Shown: positions 27,140 through 36,175 of the stretch, in pieces
How positions within the stretch are numbered: the stretch's first letter is position 1
Layout: each line of letters opens with the position of its first letter
Source: Marinobacter sp. NP-4(2019)
GTDB taxonomy: Bacteria > Pseudomonadota > Gammaproteobacteria > Pseudomonadales > Oleiphilaceae
Assembly: GCF_003994855.1 (NCBI RefSeq)
Contig: NZ_CP034142.1
Span: forward strand, 4,030,001-4,094,000
DNA length: 64,000 bases
Direction: 5' to 3'
Program-made: the position numbers and the translations under genes
Notes under the pieces: model-generated
Seen by the model: only the letters and a program-made list of their open reading frames with translations
The model's database searches: none
What the model was told of the DNA's origin: nothing

Positions 27140-28063
27140 TCAGGCCGTCGTACGCCAGGTCAGCCCGCGAACCCAGGTGGGCACCGGCCCCACCACTCGA
27201 CTGGGGATATAACCGGTCAACTTCACCAACGCATCCACCGGCAGGTGATAAGGGTGCGACCGGTTCACCACCATCTTCCCGTGGTGACTGATAATCTGGA
27301 ACCAGGGATTACGACGCCCTTCCACCGTACGCCCGCCAATCCGCTCATACTTGTTCATCGCCTCATACAGGCGCTCTTCCTTCAGCCCCATGGCGACAAT
27401 GTTGTCCCGCATCTTGTTCAGCAGCGGCGCATAGGCCAGCACACCAAGAATCAGCTTGGGATTGGCCACCGTACCAATCGCCTTCACCGCCAACTGATGC
27501 ATCCTGCCGCGCCCCAGCATCTCCATAACATGGAAATCCACACCCAGATGGCGCGCCTCATCGGCGTTGATCTTCTCGAATACCTCATGGCACAGGGGAT
27601 CGTCCACCTCCTCCAGCAGGAACTTCAGCAATGCGCCGTCCAGGGCAATCTCCAGCATCGGAATCACCGAACCCAACACCTCCAGCGGCATGTCATCGCT
27701 GTAGCGATCCAGCCACTCGATGGTCAGCCGCAGATTGATGTTCGGCTCCGGCAACTCATCCCCGTCCAGCATGCCCCACCGGCGCATCAGCGCCATCTCG
27801 GCGTTGGCGTGGCGCTGCTCCTCGGCGTGGAAATAGGTGTAGATCTCCCGCAGAGTATCGGTCGGGGCCTTCTTGGCCATCGCCGCAAATCCCCGGGCGC
27901 CCACGTGCTCGATCCACATCAGGTCCGACATGAACGCTTTGAGCTTGGGCCACTGCTCCGGGCTGATCTTGTCCGCGCCCGGCGCGTCCCAGTCGATATC
28001 AGCCAGGGCCCACTGGCTGCCCTTGATTTTTTCGAGCATTTTGTCGAGATCAATATTGGCCAC
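27140..28063 (-). CDS. Ferritin-like diiron protein, function unknown
   Basis: A 307-residue helical protein. Metal-ligand motifs of the ferritin-like superfamily are visible as IEHVGARGF (about 50), AEEQRHANAEM (about 82), EIALDGALLKFLLEE (about 137) and ADEARHLGVDFH (about 166). The second half, ending in a Trp/Arg-rich tail, is not recognised. Such four-helix carboxylate proteins include diiron oxygenases and desaturases, so an oxidative role beside the flavin monooxygenase and the SDR is plausible but inferred. The start is a GTG with GGGAG seven bases upstream. It begins 26 bases after the SDR gene. Confidence 0.75.
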   Translation of the reverse strand: MANIDLDKMLEKIKGSQWALADIDWDAPGADKISPEQWPKLKAFMSDLMWIEHVGARGFAAMAKKAPTDTLREIYTYFHAEEQRHANAEMALMRRWGMLDGDELPEPNINLRLTIEWLDRYSDDMPLEVLGSVIPMLEIALDGALLKFLLEEVDDPLCHEVFEKINADEARHLGVDFHVMEMLGRGRMHQLAVKAIGTVANPKLILGVLAYAPLLNKMRDNIVAMGLKEERLYEAMNKYERIGGRTVEGRRNPWFQIISHHGKMVVNRSHPYHLPVDALVKLTGYIPSRVVGPVPTWVRGLTWRTTA

Positions 28064-28089
28064 GAGCCGTCTCCCTTCGGATTGTCTGT

Positions 28090-28932
28090 TCAGTGCAGCC
28101 GGCTGACGCCAAATCGGTTGATCAGCCCGGTTCCCAGGGCATAAGTGCGCGGAATCAGACGCTTGGCACGCCAGATCATACGCGCATCGAACTGCGGCAT
28201 AACGTAGAGGTCGCCCCGGTCCAGGGCATTCAGGGCGTCGTTCACCACCCGCTCAGGCGGCATACCGAAACGGTCCATCAGGCGGTCAAACAGCTTTGAT
28301 GACTCGCCGACAATGCGACCGTTGGCCTTGATGTTGGTTTTCACCAACGTGGGGCACAGGGCGGTCACCGAGACACCGGAACCGGCCAGCTCCGCCGCCA
28401 TGGTTTCGGTCAGCGCCAGTGCGCCGGCCTTGGTGACATTGTAGGCTCCCATGAGCGGAGCCGCCGAGAAGCTGGCGGTGGACGCCACATTGATGATGCC
28501 GCCGTGGCCAAGTTGCTTCAGTTTCGGGGTAAACACATGGCAGCCGTGAATCACCCCCCACAGGTTGATCCCCAGCGTCCATTTCCAGTCCGCCATTGGG
28601 GCTTCCCCTACGGGCTTGCCACCGACACCGACACCGGCATTATTGATGACCAGGCTGACCGGCTCGGGCAACACCCGCTCGGCCTCCTCGGCCAGTGCTT
28701 CCACCTGATTGAGCTTGCTGACGTCGCATTTGAACGCCCAGGCCTGACCGCCCAGCTCGTCGACCAGCGCCACGGTTTCCTCGGCGGTTGCCAGGTTAAT
28801 GTCCGAGCACAGAACGGAACCGCCCCGGCGGGCGATTTCCAGTGCAAAGGCGCGGCCAATACCACTACCGGCACCGGTTACGACCGCAGCGGCGCCACGG
28901 CTGGGTTTGTTGGGCAAACGACTTCCGAACAT
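28090..28932 (-). CDS. Short-chain dehydrogenase/reductase
   Basis: A 280-residue classical SDR. The cofactor loop is VVTGAGSGIGRAFAL (about 19), followed by NNAGVGVGG, the catalytic serine in INVASTASFSA, and YNVTK (about 160) with the catalytic tyrosine and lysine. An aspartate after the second strand (CSDINLATA) favours NAD(H). It probably interconverts an alcohol and a ketone, which suits a neighbour that is a Baeyer-Villiger-type enzyme. The ATG at 28932 follows TAGG; a TTG six codons upstream is unlikely. It is the first gene of the operon and is divergent from the TetR gene, 82 bases away. Confidence 0.9.
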   Translation of the reverse strand: MFGSRLPNKPSRGAAAVVTGAGSGIGRAFALEIARRGGSVLCSDINLATAEETVALVDELGGQAWAFKCDVSKLNQVEALAEEAERVLPEPVSLVINNAGVGVGGKPVGEAPMADWKWTLGINLWGVIHGCHVFTPKLKQLGHGGIINVASTASFSAAPLMGAYNVTKAGALALTETMAAELAGSGVSVTALCPTLVKTNIKANGRIVGESSKLFDRLMDRFGMPPERVVNDALNALDRGDLYVMPQFDARMIWRAKRLIPRTYALGTGLINRFGVSRLH

Positions 28933-28981
28933 GGAATACCTACACTTCAATTAACAGTGAATGATCAACCCACGATAAAGT

Positions 28982-28993
28982 GAACGCTTGTTC
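28982..28993. promoter_or_regulatory. Candidate TetR operator in SDR-TetR intergenic region
   Basis: GAAC-GCTT-GTTC forms a small perfect inverted repeat in the 82-base divergent promoter region. TetR-family proteins usually bind such repeats and repress both sides. The repeat is short, so the call rests on position as much as on sequence. Confidence 0.3.
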
Positions 28994-29014
28994 GGATTCA
29001 ATTCGGAAAAAATT

Positions 29015-29638
29015 ATGGCCAGAAAACCTGTTCAGCAACGCGCCAAAGCCACCGTGGACGCCATTGTCGAAGCCGGATTCATCGCCATGGCCGAGCGTGG
29101 GCCTGCCGCCACAACAACCCGGCAAATTGCTGATATTGCTGGGGTTGGCGTGGGGTCCCTGTATGAATACTTCGAGAACAAGGAAGAGATCTTCCAGGTG
29201 ATGAGCGAGCGCTTCGTGGCCGACACTATTGCCATGATCCAGCCGCTGATCCCGACCATTGTTCGGAAACCGATAAAGGAGGCCGTGCTGGATTTACTCG
29301 GACACTTCCGGGACTTCCTCCAGGCCGACAACGAGCGTTATCTCAAATGCGCACGCTACGCCATGGCGCTGGACTTTGAACAACACGTGGAACCACTGCA
29401 GAAAACCCTGTCGGAACTGGTGACCCAGTACCTGATGCATCACCCGGAAACACTGAAGATCCGCAACATCCCGACCATGAGCTACATCATGATCAATGGC
29501 GGTATCTATTCCGTGGTGCGGCACCTGTGTGATCCGGCACCGCCCATCACTTTCGATGAGCTGGCGGGAGGCCTGGCGGATATGGTGAGCCATTACACCG
29601 AGCGTGAGATGGCTCTTGTTGCGCCAGAGCGCCATTGA
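29015..29638 (+). CDS. TetR-family transcriptional regulator
   Basis: A 207-residue regulator with an N-terminal helix-turn-helix (about 10-57): RAKATVDAIVEAG, TTTRQIADIAGVGVGSLYEYF. The C-terminal ligand domain is typical in length and not specific. The frame is open from a TTG nine codons upstream, but the ATG at 29015 starts just before the fold. Position argues that it controls the divergent SDR / ferritin-like / monooxygenase operon, with an inducer related to its substrate. A 53-base gap separates it from the convergent Yip1 gene. Confidence 0.88.
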   Translation: MARKPVQQRAKATVDAIVEAGFIAMAERGPAATTTRQIADIAGVGVGSLYEYFENKEEIFQVMSERFVADTIAMIQPLIPTIVRKPIKEAVLDLLGHFRDFLQADNERYLKCARYAMALDFEQHVEPLQKTLSELVTQYLMHHPETLKIRNIPTMSYIMINGGIYSVVRHLCDPAPPITFDELAGGLADMVSHYTEREMALVAPERH

Positions 29639-29691
29639 TCAGCCAGTCGCCCGAACCAGCCGCAATGGCGCGTGGGTGAGACGGGCACCAT

Positions 29692-30300
29692 TCAGTTGGT
29701 GAACACGGGCCCAAAACCCATATTCCAGATCAGGACCGACCCGACACGGGTAGACACCAGAATAACCAGTGCCACCGTCAGCAGCGCACCGCCGTACATC
29801 ACCGCGCGCTCCTTCTCGATTCCCATCACGATGGGTAGCCCGTCGTACATCAGCCAGGCGCCGTAACAGGCAGCGACAAGGAATACGATGGCGTTGAACC
29901 AGGGCACCGGGTACAACAGGGCAAATCCCGCCAGGAACAACGGGGTGCAGGAGTATGCTGCCAGGGCAATACCATTGGAGGGCACATGCTCTTCCACGGC
30001 CCCGTATGTCCTGGCCATCCAGTTGATCGCGTAACCCAGTGCAAACACACCCACCAGCATGGCCAGATAGGTCAGGATACTGAGCTGCATGGCGCTGATT
30101 TCCGTCAGTTTGATCAGGCGATCGTTACCCACGGTCCAGCCAAAGTGCGCAGTAGAGACGTAGGCGCAGATCGGCGCGATAGCGGCGAGGACCAGTACGT
30201 AAGCAACGTAGAGTCTTCTGGGAGGCGCATGTTCCTTGCGGATTTCTGCCCACTCACTGTCCGGGTGGGTAAACAGTCCAAACGCATGATTCAGGAGCAT
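29692..30300 (-). CDS. Yip1-domain inner-membrane protein
   Basis: A 202-residue membrane protein with five to six hydrophobic segments. The opening GLFTHPDSEWAEIRKE and the segment ending in ACYGAWLMYDGLP are typical of bacterial Yip1-domain (PF04893) proteins. Their function in bacteria is not established. It has no evident operon partner. A 12-base perfect palindrome, ACGTAATTACGT, lies 37 bases before its start. Confidence 0.8.
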   Translation of the reverse strand: MLLNHAFGLFTHPDSEWAEIRKEHAPPRRLYVAYVLVLAAIAPICAYVSTAHFGWTVGNDRLIKLTEISAMQLSILTYLAMLVGVFALGYAINWMARTYGAVEEHVPSNGIALAAYSCTPLFLAGFALLYPVPWFNAIVFLVAACYGAWLMYDGLPIVMGIEKERAVMYGGALLTVALVILVSTRVGSVLIWNMGFGPVFTN

Positions 30301-30336
30301 AGCTCGACCCCCTTGGGTTGGTATTGTTGTTTGTAT

Positions 30337-30348
30337 ACGTAATTACGT
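30337..30348. promoter_or_regulatory. Perfect 12-base palindrome upstream of Yip1 gene
   Basis: ACGTAATTACGT reads the same on both strands and lies 37-48 bases before the Yip1 start, where an operator could sit. It is short enough to occur by chance, and no regulator is suggested by the neighbours. Confidence 0.25.
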
Positions 30349-30432
30349 CCTGTCCGCATGAGCAGATCAGGCCCTGCCTGTACTTAACTATAGTCAAGAA
30401 TTGCAGAAGGAAAAGCCGCAGGGGTATGAAAT

Positions 30433-31395
30433 TCAGATGGTTTCCGGCACCAGGCGCTGCAACTGGGGGAGAGTTGGCAGGGCTTCGAACGCACCGTAAT
30501 GCATGGCAGCGAATGCGCCGCACCGGGCGGAGAATGCCAGTGCCGCTTCAATGTTGCCCGGTTTTTCCAGCCAGTCGTTGAAGGCCATGCTGTCAGCAAC
30601 CTGCCTGCCAAGTCCATACAGTAAACCAGCAACGAATGAATCACCGGCCGCCGTGGTATCCTTCGCCTCAACCGTCGGTGGCTGTACTATGACTTTCCGG
30701 CCCGGACTGTAGGCCTGTAGCGGCCCCGCTCCGTCCGAAACCAGCAAGAGCCGAACGCCCTCTTTCAACAGGTCGCCTGAGAGGTCGGCCCCTTCGCCGA
30801 ACAGCGCCTCCAGTTCCTCACGACTGAATTTGACAATATCCGCCATACCCGCGGCCTTCAGGATATGTGGCGCCGGCACTTCGCCATCAGGCCAGAGTGC
30901 TTGCCGGTAGTTCACATCAAAACTGACCAGGCAACCGTGCTCCCTGGCCCGCCGCATCATTGCAAAGGTGGTCTGCCGGATGTCTGGCGCAGTCAGGGTG
31001 TTTGAGCAAACATGGATAATACGGCTGCTCTCCAGCAATTCATCCGGACACATTGCGGACTCATAGAGCAGGTCCGCCGTCCCGGTTCGGTAAAACGCAA
31101 AGCTGCGCTCACCCTTATGGTCGAGGGTGACAAAGGCCAGCGCCGTCATCGCCTTCGCGGTCTGGCGAGTGTGCGACACATCAACGCCGTATTCGCTCAG
31201 GGCGCTCACAATGTCGTTACCAAACACGTCCGCCCCCACCTGCCCGACAAAACCAGAACTACCGCCGAGCCTGGCGACGCCAACGGCTACATTGGCCGGG
31301 GCACCACCGGGCTGCGGAATATACCGTCGCCGTCCCGACACTGTTTCACCGCGCATATCAATCAGTGCCTCACCAAAACAGAGCACATCCGTCAC
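30433..31395 (-). CDS. Fructokinase, PfkB family
   Basis: A 320-residue ribokinase-fold sugar kinase. The N-terminal VLCFGEALIDMRGE is the form seen in fructokinases. GGAPANVAVGVARLGG is PfkB signature 1, and DTTAAGDSFVAGLLYGL is signature 2 with the catalytic aspartate. It is the last gene of the sugar operon and would phosphorylate the fructose released from sucrose. The GTG at 31395 has GAGGAG seven bases upstream; the ATG at 31440 would overlap the LacI gene and has no better site. Sugar specificity is inferred from sequence form and context. Confidence 0.85.
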   Translation of the reverse strand: MTDVLCFGEALIDMRGETVSGRRRYIPQPGGAPANVAVGVARLGGSSGFVGQVGADVFGNDIVSALSEYGVDVSHTRQTAKAMTALAFVTLDHKGERSFAFYRTGTADLLYESAMCPDELLESSRIIHVCSNTLTAPDIRQTTFAMMRRAREHGCLVSFDVNYRQALWPDGEVPAPHILKAAGMADIVKFSREELEALFGEGADLSGDLLKEGVRLLLVSDGAGPLQAYSPGRKVIVQPPTVEAKDTTAAGDSFVAGLLYGLGRQVADSMAFNDWLEKPGNIEAALAFSARCGAFAAMHYGAFEALPTLPQLQRLVPETI

Positions 31396-31430
31396 GTTGG
31401 TTCTCCTCAGAGTATTTTCCCGGTTGCCGG

Positions 31431-32495
31431 TTATGGACAACTCTCCCGCACCAGCAGGCAGGTTGGCAGCAGCACGTTCCGGTCTTCCTTCTCGCCCAGG
31501 AAAATCTGAGCGGCGGTACGACCTTTCTCGGCACTTTGTTGGTACATGGTTGTCAGTGAGGGATGCAGGTTGGCCCCTTCCGGAATGCCGTCAAAGCCGA
31601 CAATGCGCACGTCTTCCGGCACCTTCAGCCCCATCTGCAGGGCCACCTGGATGGCTGCCAGGGCGATCCGGTCACTCATGCATAACATCAGGTCAGGGCG
31701 CGGCATGCTGGTGAGTGCTTCGCGGGCGGCCTGATAGGCATCCTGGTGAGTGTTGGTGGGCGTGGACCAGATCCTGTCCGATGACACCTTGTGGCCAGCC
31801 GCTTCCAGCGCATCCAGGTAGCCACGGAGCCGACGCACGGAAATGGCCCGTGTTTCGTTGAACAACTCCTGGTCACGAATGCGGCAGACCCGATCGGTAT
31901 CCACCAGCCTCAACCCCATAATGGCCACGTTTGTCGGTGGCTGTTTGAGCGCATGCTCGGCAATGCATCGGGCCCCTTCGTAGTTGTCTATGTTGACCCA
32001 GGTACATCCCTCCAGATCAAAGTCAACGGCCACCATCTGCTTGCCATGCTGCAACAGGCGCTCGTAGGTTCGCCCCTTTTTCAGCCAGCCATAAACAATG
32101 AAGCCATCCACCATCGCTTCCTGCACCCGGCTACGGTGTTCATCGTTTTCCTGGCTGGACAACAACAGCATGTTCATTTGCCGCTGGTCGAAAACCTCCG
32201 CCAGGCCATGGAGGAACTCGCTGGCCACAGGATCAGTCAGGCTGTAGGCCAGATTGTCCGCCAGCATGACCCCGACATTACCGGTGCGTCCGGTTCTCAG
32301 GCTGCGGGCGGCGGCGTTAGGGCCCAGGTAGCCATGGCGCTTGCATTCCTCCAGGATCCAACGGCGGCGGGCCTCCGACAGTTGGTCCGGCCGGTTGAAG
32401 GCGTTTGAGATAGTGGCGGTGGACACATTGAGCTTCTCGGCCATCAGCTTGACGGTCAACCGCTTTGGCCGGTTATTCCGGTTTGTTGTTTCCAT
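31431..32495 (-). CDS. LacI-family sugar regulator
   Basis: A 354-residue regulator with an N-terminal LacI helix-turn-helix (about 14-35: KLMAEKLNVSTATISNAFN), the hinge region LGPNAAARSLRTGRTG, and a periplasmic-binding-like effector domain containing VRIVGFDGIPEG. It is encoded within the sugar operon, between the ATPase and the fructokinase, so it probably represses its own transcript until the sugar is present. Candidate operators lie upstream of the porin gene. The recognition helix (STATISN) differs from the common SRATVSR type, so the operator may be unusual. Confidence 0.9.
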   Translation of the reverse strand: METTNRNNRPKRLTVKLMAEKLNVSTATISNAFNRPDQLSEARRRWILEECKRHGYLGPNAAARSLRTGRTGNVGVMLADNLAYSLTDPVASEFLHGLAEVFDQRQMNMLLLSSQENDEHRSRVQEAMVDGFIVYGWLKKGRTYERLLQHGKQMVAVDFDLEGCTWVNIDNYEGARCIAEHALKQPPTNVAIMGLRLVDTDRVCRIRDQELFNETRAISVRRLRGYLDALEAAGHKVSSDRIWSTPTNTHQDAYQAAREALTSMPRPDLMLCMSDRIALAAIQVALQMGLKVPEDVRIVGFDGIPEGANLHPSLTTMYQQSAEKGRTAAQIFLGEKEDRNVLLPTCLLVRESCP

Positions 32496-32513
32496 TACTT
32501 ACAGGCCCATGCA

Positions 32514-33650
32514 TCAGTTACTTGCGGCTTGCTGCACCGAATCGTCTTCCATATGCAGCCTCACGCGCGGCAGGCTGTGACCGTCGGTATCGAAAACGTG
32601 CAAACGTTCAGGTTCGGCGTCCAGGGCAACCCTTTGGCCCGCCCTGATCTGACAGGGCACCGATTCACGAACCACCACCAGATCGTTCATACCGGGCATT
32701 TCCAGATAGACATAAGCCTCGTTGCCCAGATACTCCACATTCACCACTTCCAGGTCTGCATTCGGCCCCGATGGCGAGAGCCGGATATGCTCGGGTCTCA
32801 GCCCGACAGTCATCGCGGCGCCCTCTGCCACGTGAGAGGCATCCCGCTCTACCGTTACCGTTCCCATGCCACAAACCTCAACGTCTACGGATCGGCCCGG
32901 GTTTGTAGCCTTTATGGAAGCAGGAATCAGGTTCATTTTCGGTGAGCCGATGAATCCCGCCACAAACAGACTTGCTGGTGTTTCGTATAGTTCGTAGGGC
33001 GTGCCAACCTGCTCGATATGGCCACCGTTCAGCACGACAATCTTGTCGGCCAGGGTCATGGCTTCGACCTGGTCGTGGGTTACATAGATCATGGTGGATT
33101 GCAGCCGGTCATGCAGCTTCGCAATTTCCGTGCGCATTTGCACACGCAGGCTGGCATCGAGGTTGGACAGGGGTTCATCGAACAACATGATTTTCGGTTC
33201 CCGGGCCATGGCCCGGCCAATGGCTACCCGCTGGCGCTGGCCGCCGGACAGTTCACGGGGTTTGCGCTGCAGCAGGCTGGTGAGCTGGAGTACCTCCGCT
33301 GTCTTTTCCACCCACTCCCGGACCCTGCCCTTGTTGGCCTTGTCCAGTTTCAGCCCGAAGGCAATGTTTTCGTACACCGACATATGCGGGTACAGCGCGT
33401 AGGACTGGAACACCATGCCCACGCCCCGCTCCTTCGGAGACAGGTCGGTGACCACTTCACCGGCGATCTCGATATCCCCGGCCGTGGGTTCTTCCAGCCC
33501 GGCGATAAGACGCAGCAGTGTGGATTTGCCGCAGCCCGAGGGGCCGACAAAAACCACAAATTCACCGTCTTCAACCCGCAGGTCCACGCTGGGAATGATT
33601 TCAATGTTGCCAAAGGTCTTGTTGATTTTTTTCAGTTCCACACAAGCCAT
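32514..33650 (-). CDS. Sugar ABC transporter ATPase, MalK/UgpC family
   Basis: A 378-residue ATPase: Walker A GPSGCGKSTLL (about 36), Q-loop VFQSYALYPHMS, signature LSGGQRQRVAIGRA (about 134), Walker B IMLFDEPLSNLD, and switch histidine YVTHDQ. The C-terminal third is the OB-fold regulatory domain typical of MalK-type subunits (about 235-360, with GLRPEHI). It powers the two permeases upstream. The start has GAGGAG with a spacer of eight. It lies 49 bases after the alpha-glucosidase gene. Confidence 0.93.
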   Translation of the reverse strand: MACVELKKINKTFGNIEIIPSVDLRVEDGEFVVFVGPSGCGKSTLLRLIAGLEEPTAGDIEIAGEVVTDLSPKERGVGMVFQSYALYPHMSVYENIAFGLKLDKANKGRVREWVEKTAEVLQLTSLLQRKPRELSGGQRQRVAIGRAMAREPKIMLFDEPLSNLDASLRVQMRTEIAKLHDRLQSTMIYVTHDQVEAMTLADKIVVLNGGHIEQVGTPYELYETPASLFVAGFIGSPKMNLIPASIKATNPGRSVDVEVCGMGTVTVERDASHVAEGAAMTVGLRPEHIRLSPSGPNADLEVVNVEYLGNEAYVYLEMPGMNDLVVVRESVPCQIRAGQRVALDAEPERLHVFDTDGHSLPRVRLHMEDDSVQQAASN

Positions 33651-33699
33651 GGTGGAGACTCCTCTGTTGGGCCCGGCCTACGGACCGGGCCCGGATGTT

Positions 33700-35316
33700 T
33701 TACGTTTCCGCGAAAAATGCCTGATACGGTGGCAGCACCAGTTCGTCGCCGTCCAGATAGCCATGGAAGCCATGACCTTCCAGTGGCCGGGAAGTCCTGC
33801 AGGGCAATGGCAGTCGTAGTTCACTACCGGTCAGGTTCAGTGCCACCAGCAGGGACTGCTCGCTGGTTTCCCGGGTCCAGCACAGGGCATCCCCCGTATC
33901 GTCAAGAACGGTCAGGTCGCCACGAATCAACGCAGGCTGCTGCTGGCGCCAGTGGATCAGCTTGCGCACTGCGTTGAGCGTGGAGTTGGGGTCCGCCTCC
34001 TGTAGGCCGACAGCGAACTCCAGATGGTCTTGGTCCACGGGCAGCCAGGGTTTCCCTGAGGTAAACCCACCGTTGGGCAGTGGCTCCCACACGATCGGTG
34101 TGCGGCATCCGTCGCGGCCGCGGAATTCCGGCCAGAAACTGATGCCGTAGGGGTCCTGCAGTTCCTCGTAGGGAACCGACGCTTCCGGAAGACCGAGCTC
34201 TTCACCCTGATACAGGGATACACTGCCCCGCAAGGACAGCAACAATGCCATCAGCACACGCGGATAGAGCCGCAGGTCCTCGCCACCATCAGCCCAGCGG
34301 GAAACCACCCGCACCACGTCATGGTTGCTCAGGGCCCAGCAGGGCCAGCCATCACCAAGCCCCTGCTGATAGCTTCGCACCACTTCCCGCACATAGCCCG
34401 GGCCATGGCGATCAGACAACAGGTCGAATGAATACGCCATATGAAGGCGATCATCGCCGGCGGTATATTCCGCCATCCGCTCCAGGGGTTTATCGTCGCC
34501 GATTTCCCCCACCAGGGTGGTGTCCGGGTACTCGTCCATCAGCGCCCTCAGGTCGTTGAGGAAACCAATGTTCTCCGGCTGGCTCAGGTCATTCACATGG
34601 CGCTGGTAGGTGTAGGGGTTCACCCCCTTGGCCACAAACGTCTTGGTTTCCCCGGCCGGCACCGCCGGGTTGTCCGCCAGGCTCTGGTTGTGGAAATAGA
34701 AGTTGACGGTGTCCAGCCGGAAACCGTCCACCCCCAGCTCCAGCCAGAAGCGCATGTTATCCAGATTGGCCTGGCGCACCTCCGGATTATGGAAGTTGAG
34801 GTCCGGCTGGCTCGCCAGGAAATTGTGCAGATAATACTGCCCGCGCCGGGTATCCCAGGCCCAGGCACTGCCACCGAAGATCGACAGCCAGTTGTTGGGC
34901 GGCGTGCCGTCCGGCTTGGGGTCGGCCCAGACAAACCAGTCCGCCTTGGGGTTATCGCGGCTGCGGCGGCTTTCCTCGAACCAGGGGTGGGCATCCGAGG
35001 TGTGACTGATGACCTGGTCGATGATGACCTTCAGGTTCAGGCGATGGGCCTCGCTGACCAGTGCCCGGAAATCCTCCATGGTGCCGAACAGGGGATCCAC
35101 ACCCCGATAGTCGGACACATCGTAGCCAAAGTCCTTCATCGGCGAGGTAAAGAACGGCGACAGCCAGATGGCATCCACCCCCAGCGATGCCACATAGGAC
35201 AGCTTTTCAGTTGCCCCCTTGAGGTCACCAACGCCATCCCCGTTGCTGTCCATGAAACTGCGGGGATAGATCTGGTAGATAATGCCCCCCTTCCACCAGG
35301 GCTGTGACTGGCTCAT
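33700..35316 (-). CDS. Alpha-glucosidase, GH13 (HaG-like)
   Basis: A 538-residue intracellular GH13 enzyme without a signal peptide. The nucleophile is D202 in GFRLDTVNFYF, the acid/base is E271 in LVGEIGDD, and ALSNHDVVR holds the transition-state residue. From memory, the length and both catalytic positions equal those of Halomonas HaG (538 residues, D202, E271), an alpha-glucosidase of subfamily 23 that acts on small glucosides including sucrose and maltose. The ATG at 35316 has GAGGAG eight bases before it; an ATG two codons earlier sits too close. With the fructokinase downstream, sucrose is the likely substrate, although maltose or glucosylglycerol cannot be excluded. Confidence 0.9.
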   Translation of the reverse strand: MSQSQPWWKGGIIYQIYPRSFMDSNGDGVGDLKGATEKLSYVASLGVDAIWLSPFFTSPMKDFGYDVSDYRGVDPLFGTMEDFRALVSEAHRLNLKVIIDQVISHTSDAHPWFEESRRSRDNPKADWFVWADPKPDGTPPNNWLSIFGGSAWAWDTRRGQYYLHNFLASQPDLNFHNPEVRQANLDNMRFWLELGVDGFRLDTVNFYFHNQSLADNPAVPAGETKTFVAKGVNPYTYQRHVNDLSQPENIGFLNDLRALMDEYPDTTLVGEIGDDKPLERMAEYTAGDDRLHMAYSFDLLSDRHGPGYVREVVRSYQQGLGDGWPCWALSNHDVVRVVSRWADGGEDLRLYPRVLMALLLSLRGSVSLYQGEELGLPEASVPYEELQDPYGISFWPEFRGRDGCRTPIVWEPLPNGGFTSGKPWLPVDQDHLEFAVGLQEADPNSTLNAVRKLIHWRQQQPALIRGDLTVLDDTGDALCWTRETSEQSLLVALNLTGSELRLPLPCRTSRPLEGHGFHGYLDGDELVLPPYQAFFAET

Positions 35317-35332
35317 ACACATAACTCCTCGG

Positions 35333-36175
35333 TTAACCTTTGACCGCGCCCGCCGTCAGGCCGGACACAATTCGACGTTGGAAAATCAGTACCAGGACCA
35401 CCAGTGGCACGGTGACAATCACCGACGCTGCCATCAGGTGCCCCCAGGGCAATTCGTGCTGGGACCCGCCGGTAATCAGGGCAATGGCCACCGGAACCGT
35501 GCGTTGGTCGTCTGTCAGCGTGAAGGTCAGCGCAAACAGGAACTCGTTCCAGGCGGCGATAAACGCCAGCAGTCCGGTGGTGGCCATGGCGGGTCCCATC
35601 AACGGGATGAACACTTTGAACAGGGTGACCACCGGTGACGCGCCATCCACAATGGCGGCCTCTTCCAGCTCTTTCGGCAGCTGGCGCATGAAGGTGGTCA
35701 ATACCCAGACGGTGAACGGCAGGGTAAAAATGGTGTAGGAGAACACCAGGGACAACGGATCGTTGTAGAGGTTGAACGCCCGTATCACCTCGAAGAGGCC
35801 GGACAACACCGCCACCTGGGGAAACATGGAAACTCCCAGCACAATCATCAGCACCGTTCCCCGGCCGCGGAAATGCACCCGCCCAAGGGCGTAGGCCGCG
35901 GTGAGGCCAAACACCATGGCAATGGCGACGGCGGAGGTTGCAACCAGGATGGAATTCCAGATGCTGGATACGAACGAACTCTGCCCCAGCACTGCCTGGT
36001 AGTTCTCGAAATTGAAGGTGGTGATCCAGTAATCAATGTTGAACAGCTCGGAGCCGCTCTTGAACGACGTCAGGATCGCGTAATAGAAGGGGAACACCGT
36101 GAACAGCATGATCGCAGCCAGCAGCAGACCAAACCCGGTTTTCGCCACAATTTTCCTGAACAGTTTGCGATTCAT
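35333..36175 (-). CDS. Sugar ABC transporter permease, MalG-like
   Basis: A 280-residue permease with six predicted membrane segments. The coupling-helix motif EEAAIVDGASPVVTLFKVFIPLMGP (residues about 190-215) contains the EAA loop that docks to the ATPase. LFALTFTLTD and the SGLTAGAVKG ending are typical of the MalG/AglG group. Its start overlaps the stop of the preceding permease gene by four bases (ATGA), so the two are translationally coupled. Confidence 0.92.
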   Translation of the reverse strand: MNRKLFRKIVAKTGFGLLLAAIMLFTVFPFYYAILTSFKSGSELFNIDYWITTFNFENYQAVLGQSSFVSSIWNSILVATSAVAIAMVFGLTAAYALGRVHFRGRGTVLMIVLGVSMFPQVAVLSGLFEVIRAFNLYNDPLSLVFSYTIFTLPFTVWVLTTFMRQLPKELEEAAIVDGASPVVTLFKVFIPLMGPAMATTGLLAFIAAWNEFLFALTFTLTDDQRTVPVAIALITGGSQHELPWGHLMAASVIVTVPLVVLVLIFQRRIVSGLTAGAVKG

